From the NCBI GenBank assembly GCA_003564185.1, contig PXFS01000103.1, positions 1 to 35,821 on the forward strand: a stretch of DNA of 35,821 nt, given 5' to 3'. Positions 33,603 to 35,821 of this stretch are shown one piece after another. The stretch is from Flavobacteriaceae bacterium (GTDB lineage Bacteria > Bacteroidota > Bacteroidia > Flavobacteriales > Flavobacteriaceae). Under the pieces are notes generated by a model. That model was not told where the DNA came from, searched no databases, and saw nothing but the letters and a program-made list of their open reading frames with translations. Both the position numbers and the translations under genes were made by a program. Within the stretch, counting starts at the first letter, position 1. Every line of letters starts with the position of its first letter.

Positions 33603-35821
33603 ATGAAAAATATTTACAATATCCTTCTTTTCTTGTTCATCCCAACTTTTATTATAGCTCAAGGAAGTATAGAAGAACCTAGTATTGGGGATGGTAGTGC
33701 TGCTAATCCTTATGAAATTTCTACCTACGGTCATTTAAGGTGGATTTCCGAGACTGATCAAAACGTCACTCCCACCTGGTCGCTGCATTATATTCAGACG
33801 GATGACATAGATGCTATTGATAGTAATTCTGGTCTTGGTTTTGTTCCCATTGCAACCTCAATTCAAGGTGGATTAGCAAATACATTTTCGGGAACTTATA
33901 ATGGAAATAATCACAGCATCAGTAATTTATTTATCAATCGAAATGAAAATTTTGTTGGATTATTCTCCTCAATAATAGGTGAAATTTTTGATCTTGAAAT
34001 CATCAATGCAGATATAACTGGCAGTAGTAACTCAGGCATATTAGCCGGTGAAGTAGGTACTATTGCTGGTGTTACCGGTTCTATCAATAATGTAACTGTA
34101 ACTGGAGGTACAATGTTTGGTATAGGCGGAACCAATGGTTCAACTGAAAATATTGGGGGATTAATTGGAACACTAAGAAATGGACTAATTAGTAACTCCT
34201 CATCCTCAGCTGATGTTACTGGAAATATTAGAGTAGGTGGATTAGTTGGAGGGTTTTTTGATCCCACTAATACCAACGGACTTATAGAAAAATCTTTTGC
34301 CACTGGAAATGTAGTCGGAAATGACCAAGTAGGTGGATTTATAGGTAGGCAGTTAAATGCTGTTAATACCATAAGAAATTGTTACGCTCGTGGAAGTGTT
34401 AGTGGTATTAGTAACGTAGGTGGTTTTATAGGAAATTTAGTAGCGGGTAATGTAGAGAATTCCTACGCAGCCAACACCGTAAGTATCACTAGTGGAAGTG
34501 AAACACCTGCTGGATTTGGTAACGAAAATGGAGCAGGTATTGCAATTGCGTGTTTTTACGATAGCAACCTCACCAGTTCAGATAATTCTAGCGCTACGGG
34601 GGAAACTACCCCAACTATGCAGGATGAAGATACATTTATAACTGCTGGATGGGATTTTGTTTGTGAAACCACTAATGGTACGGAAGATATCTGGTCTATT
34701 AACGCAGGTGTTAATAATAGCTATCCTAACTTAGAGGGTGTGGACGATATTTTTATTGAAGCTATAGAACCTGATGGAGATGGCTCAACAGAAAATCCAT
34801 ATTTAATTACTTCATTAGGTAACTTATATTGGATGACGACTACTCCTACCTCATGGGATGCTAATTTTGAACAAATTAATGATATTGATGCTTCACCAAC
34901 TGCAGAATGGGGTTGTAATAATGAAGGTTGGATTCCAATTGGGATAAATGATGCCACCAACTTCACTGGAGTCTATGAAGGGAGTGGATTTGAAATTAGT
35001 GGTCTAACCATTAATGCCGATATCCCCAATGCTGGATTTTTTGATATCCTAGCTGGTGAAGTAAATAACCTTAAATTTGATAATGCTGATTTTGAGGGAG
35101 AATTTACCAACGCAGGAATACTAGCCGGACAAATTACTACAGGAGCAGATGTTTTTCGAGTGTATGTTTTGGAGGGGAATTCATTAAATGTTCCTTTTTC
35201 ATTTCTTCCACCATCTCCTCCCTCAAACATGGGAGGATTGGCTGGATTTATGAATGGTGGAACTGTAAGCCAGTCTTATGCTAATGCTAATTTAACAAAT
35301 GTACAAGGACTTACTGGAGGCTTTTTAGGTCAAATAGCTAATGGTGAAATCAATAACTCTTATTCAAGAGCAAATGTTACAACGGTGGTTGATGTTGCAG
35401 GTGGTTTCGTTGGTGAAATATCAGGAGGGATTATTGATAAAACTTACTCAGCTAGTAGTTTAAATAGTGATTTTGGAGCAACACTTAACCCTTACGGAAA
35501 CCAAACTGGAGGAACAGTAACCAACTCTTTTTATGACAGTGATATTTTAGCAAATGATGATTCTGATGCAGTTGGTGAACCTAATTCAGCAATGACTGAA
35601 GAAGGTATCTTCTTAGCTGCTGGTTGGGATTTTGTGTGTGAAACAGAAAATGGTACAGAGGATATTTGGCGAATAGCTACTTCAACCAATGCGAATTATC
35701 CATTTTTTAATGATGAAATCGACGAGGTTGTACTTCTACCAGAAGGTGCAGGAACAGAAGCAGATCCTTACCAAATTACCAGTTTGGCTAATCTGATTTG
35801 GGTGGCACAAAATCCAGCTGA
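33603..35821 (+). CDS. Secreted GLUG-repeat protein, 3' end beyond the window
   Basis: An open frame of about 739 codons with no stop before the window end, so partial. It starts MKNIYNILLFLFIPTFIIAQ, a Sec signal peptide. The rest is repetitive: a G(D/A)G-xxxNPYxI-xxxxLxW opening occurs at 33687, 34776 and 35745, each beginning a module of ~320-360 residues built from GLUG-type units (VGGLVG, VGGFIG, AGGFVGEISGG; Gly-rich beta strands with NSY/SYAN turns) and ending AGWDFVCETxNGTEDIW. Such proteins are cell-surface or adhesive in Bacteroidota; a type IX secretion tail may follow outside the window. Minus-strand ORFs here are shadows of this gene. Confidence 0.85.
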   Translation, partial: MKNIYNILLFLFIPTFIIAQGSIEEPSIGDGSAANPYEISTYGHLRWISETDQNVTPTWSLHYIQTDDIDAIDSNSGLGFVPIATSIQGGLANTFSGTYNGNNHSISNLFINRNENFVGLFSSIIGEIFDLEIINADITGSSNSGILAGEVGTIAGVTGSINNVTVTGGTMFGIGGTNGSTENIGGLIGTLRNGLISNSSSSADVTGNIRVGGLVGGFFDPTNTNGLIEKSFATGNVVGNDQVGGFIGRQLNAVNTIRNCYARGSVSGISNVGGFIGNLVAGNVENSYAANTVSITSGSETPAGFGNENGAGIAIACFYDSNLTSSDNSSATGETTPTMQDEDTFITAGWDFVCETTNGTEDIWSINAGVNNSYPNLEGVDDIFIEAIEPDGDGSTENPYLITSLGNLYWMTTTPTSWDANFEQINDIDASPTAEWGCNNEGWIPIGINDATNFTGVYEGSGFEISGLTINADIPNAGFFDILAGEVNNLKFDNADFEGEFTNAGILAGQITTGADVFRVYVLEGNSLNVPFSFLPPSPPSNMGGLAGFMNGGTVSQSYANANLTNVQGLTGGFLGQIANGEINNSYSRANVTTVVDVAGGFVGEISGGIIDKTYSASSLNSDFGATLNPYGNQTGGTVTNSFYDSDILANDDSDAVGEPNSAMTEEGIFLAAGWDFVCETENGTEDIWRIATSTNANYPFFNDEIDEVVLLPEGAGTEADPYQITSLANLIWVAQNPA

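Noticed and set aside
33911-35230. Pro-rich ORFs on the minus strand
   Set aside because: They are antisense to the continuous GLUG frame, and their composition is the reverse image of its Gly/Asn codons; no independent evidence.
1-35821. CRISPR array, tRNA, IS element or prophage
   Set aside because: No regularly spaced repeat-spacer array, cloverleaf, transposase or phage gene was found on either strand.

Overview
The window is AT-rich bacterial chromosome and almost certainly comes from a flavobacterium (Bacteroidota, Flavobacteriaceae-like; genus not resolved). Signs for this are lipoproteins with a CSSDDD-type export signal, TAnnTTTG-type -7 promoter elements, A-rich leaders in place of Shine-Dalgarno sites, several TTG/GTG starts, monofunctional proline dehydrogenase, Mpl, a UbiA prenyltransferase next to a mevalonate-kinase-like gene, and a GLUG-repeat secreted protein. 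No tRNA, rRNA, IS transposase, phage gene or CRISPR array was seen.

Layout. 281-2808: truA and an MsbA-like ABC exporter. 2809-3291: non-coding, holding dispersed repeats and a strongly folded RNA-like element. 3292-5349 (minus): outer-membrane barrel protein, TRIC-like channel, RDD membrane protein. 5386-11540 (plus): a tight six-gene run, SpoIIM-like / membrane protein / DUF4129 / DUF4350 / MoxR ATPase / DUF58, overlapping by 1-14 nt or 1 nt apart; its usual reading is an envelope-associated MoxR chaperone system. 11558-12778 (minus): a second, diverged TruA paralogue and thioredoxin. 12983-15149: an exported EreA/ChaN-like protein followed by a PIN toxin/antitoxin pair, with a 58-bp copy of the first gene's 3' end on the far side of the pair.

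15217-24125 looks like a metal or metallophore acquisition region: a small exported His/Cys protein, a TonB-dependent receptor and two His-rich surface lipoproteins on the minus strand, then divergently a FecB/BtuF-like binding lipoprotein, a FecCD permease, a PaiB-like flavoprotein and an unusual exported protein. No ABC ATPase gene is present beside the permease.

24188-31648 (minus) is mostly housekeeping: Mpl (with a possible decayed copy of its own 3' end just downstream), UbiA prenyltransferase, GHMP kinase, DusB, a voltage-gated K+ channel broken by a one-base frameshift in a 9-nt homopolymer, YggS and AroB. 31813-35821 (plus) holds proline dehydrogenase, a DinB-fold protein, and a large secreted GLUG-repeat protein that runs off the window end.

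The points most worth a second look are the repeat-flanked toxin-antitoxin cassette, the frameshifted channel, the structured element and repeat cluster at 2.9-3.3 kb, the tandem lipoproteins that differ mainly in histidine load, and the diverged second TruA.
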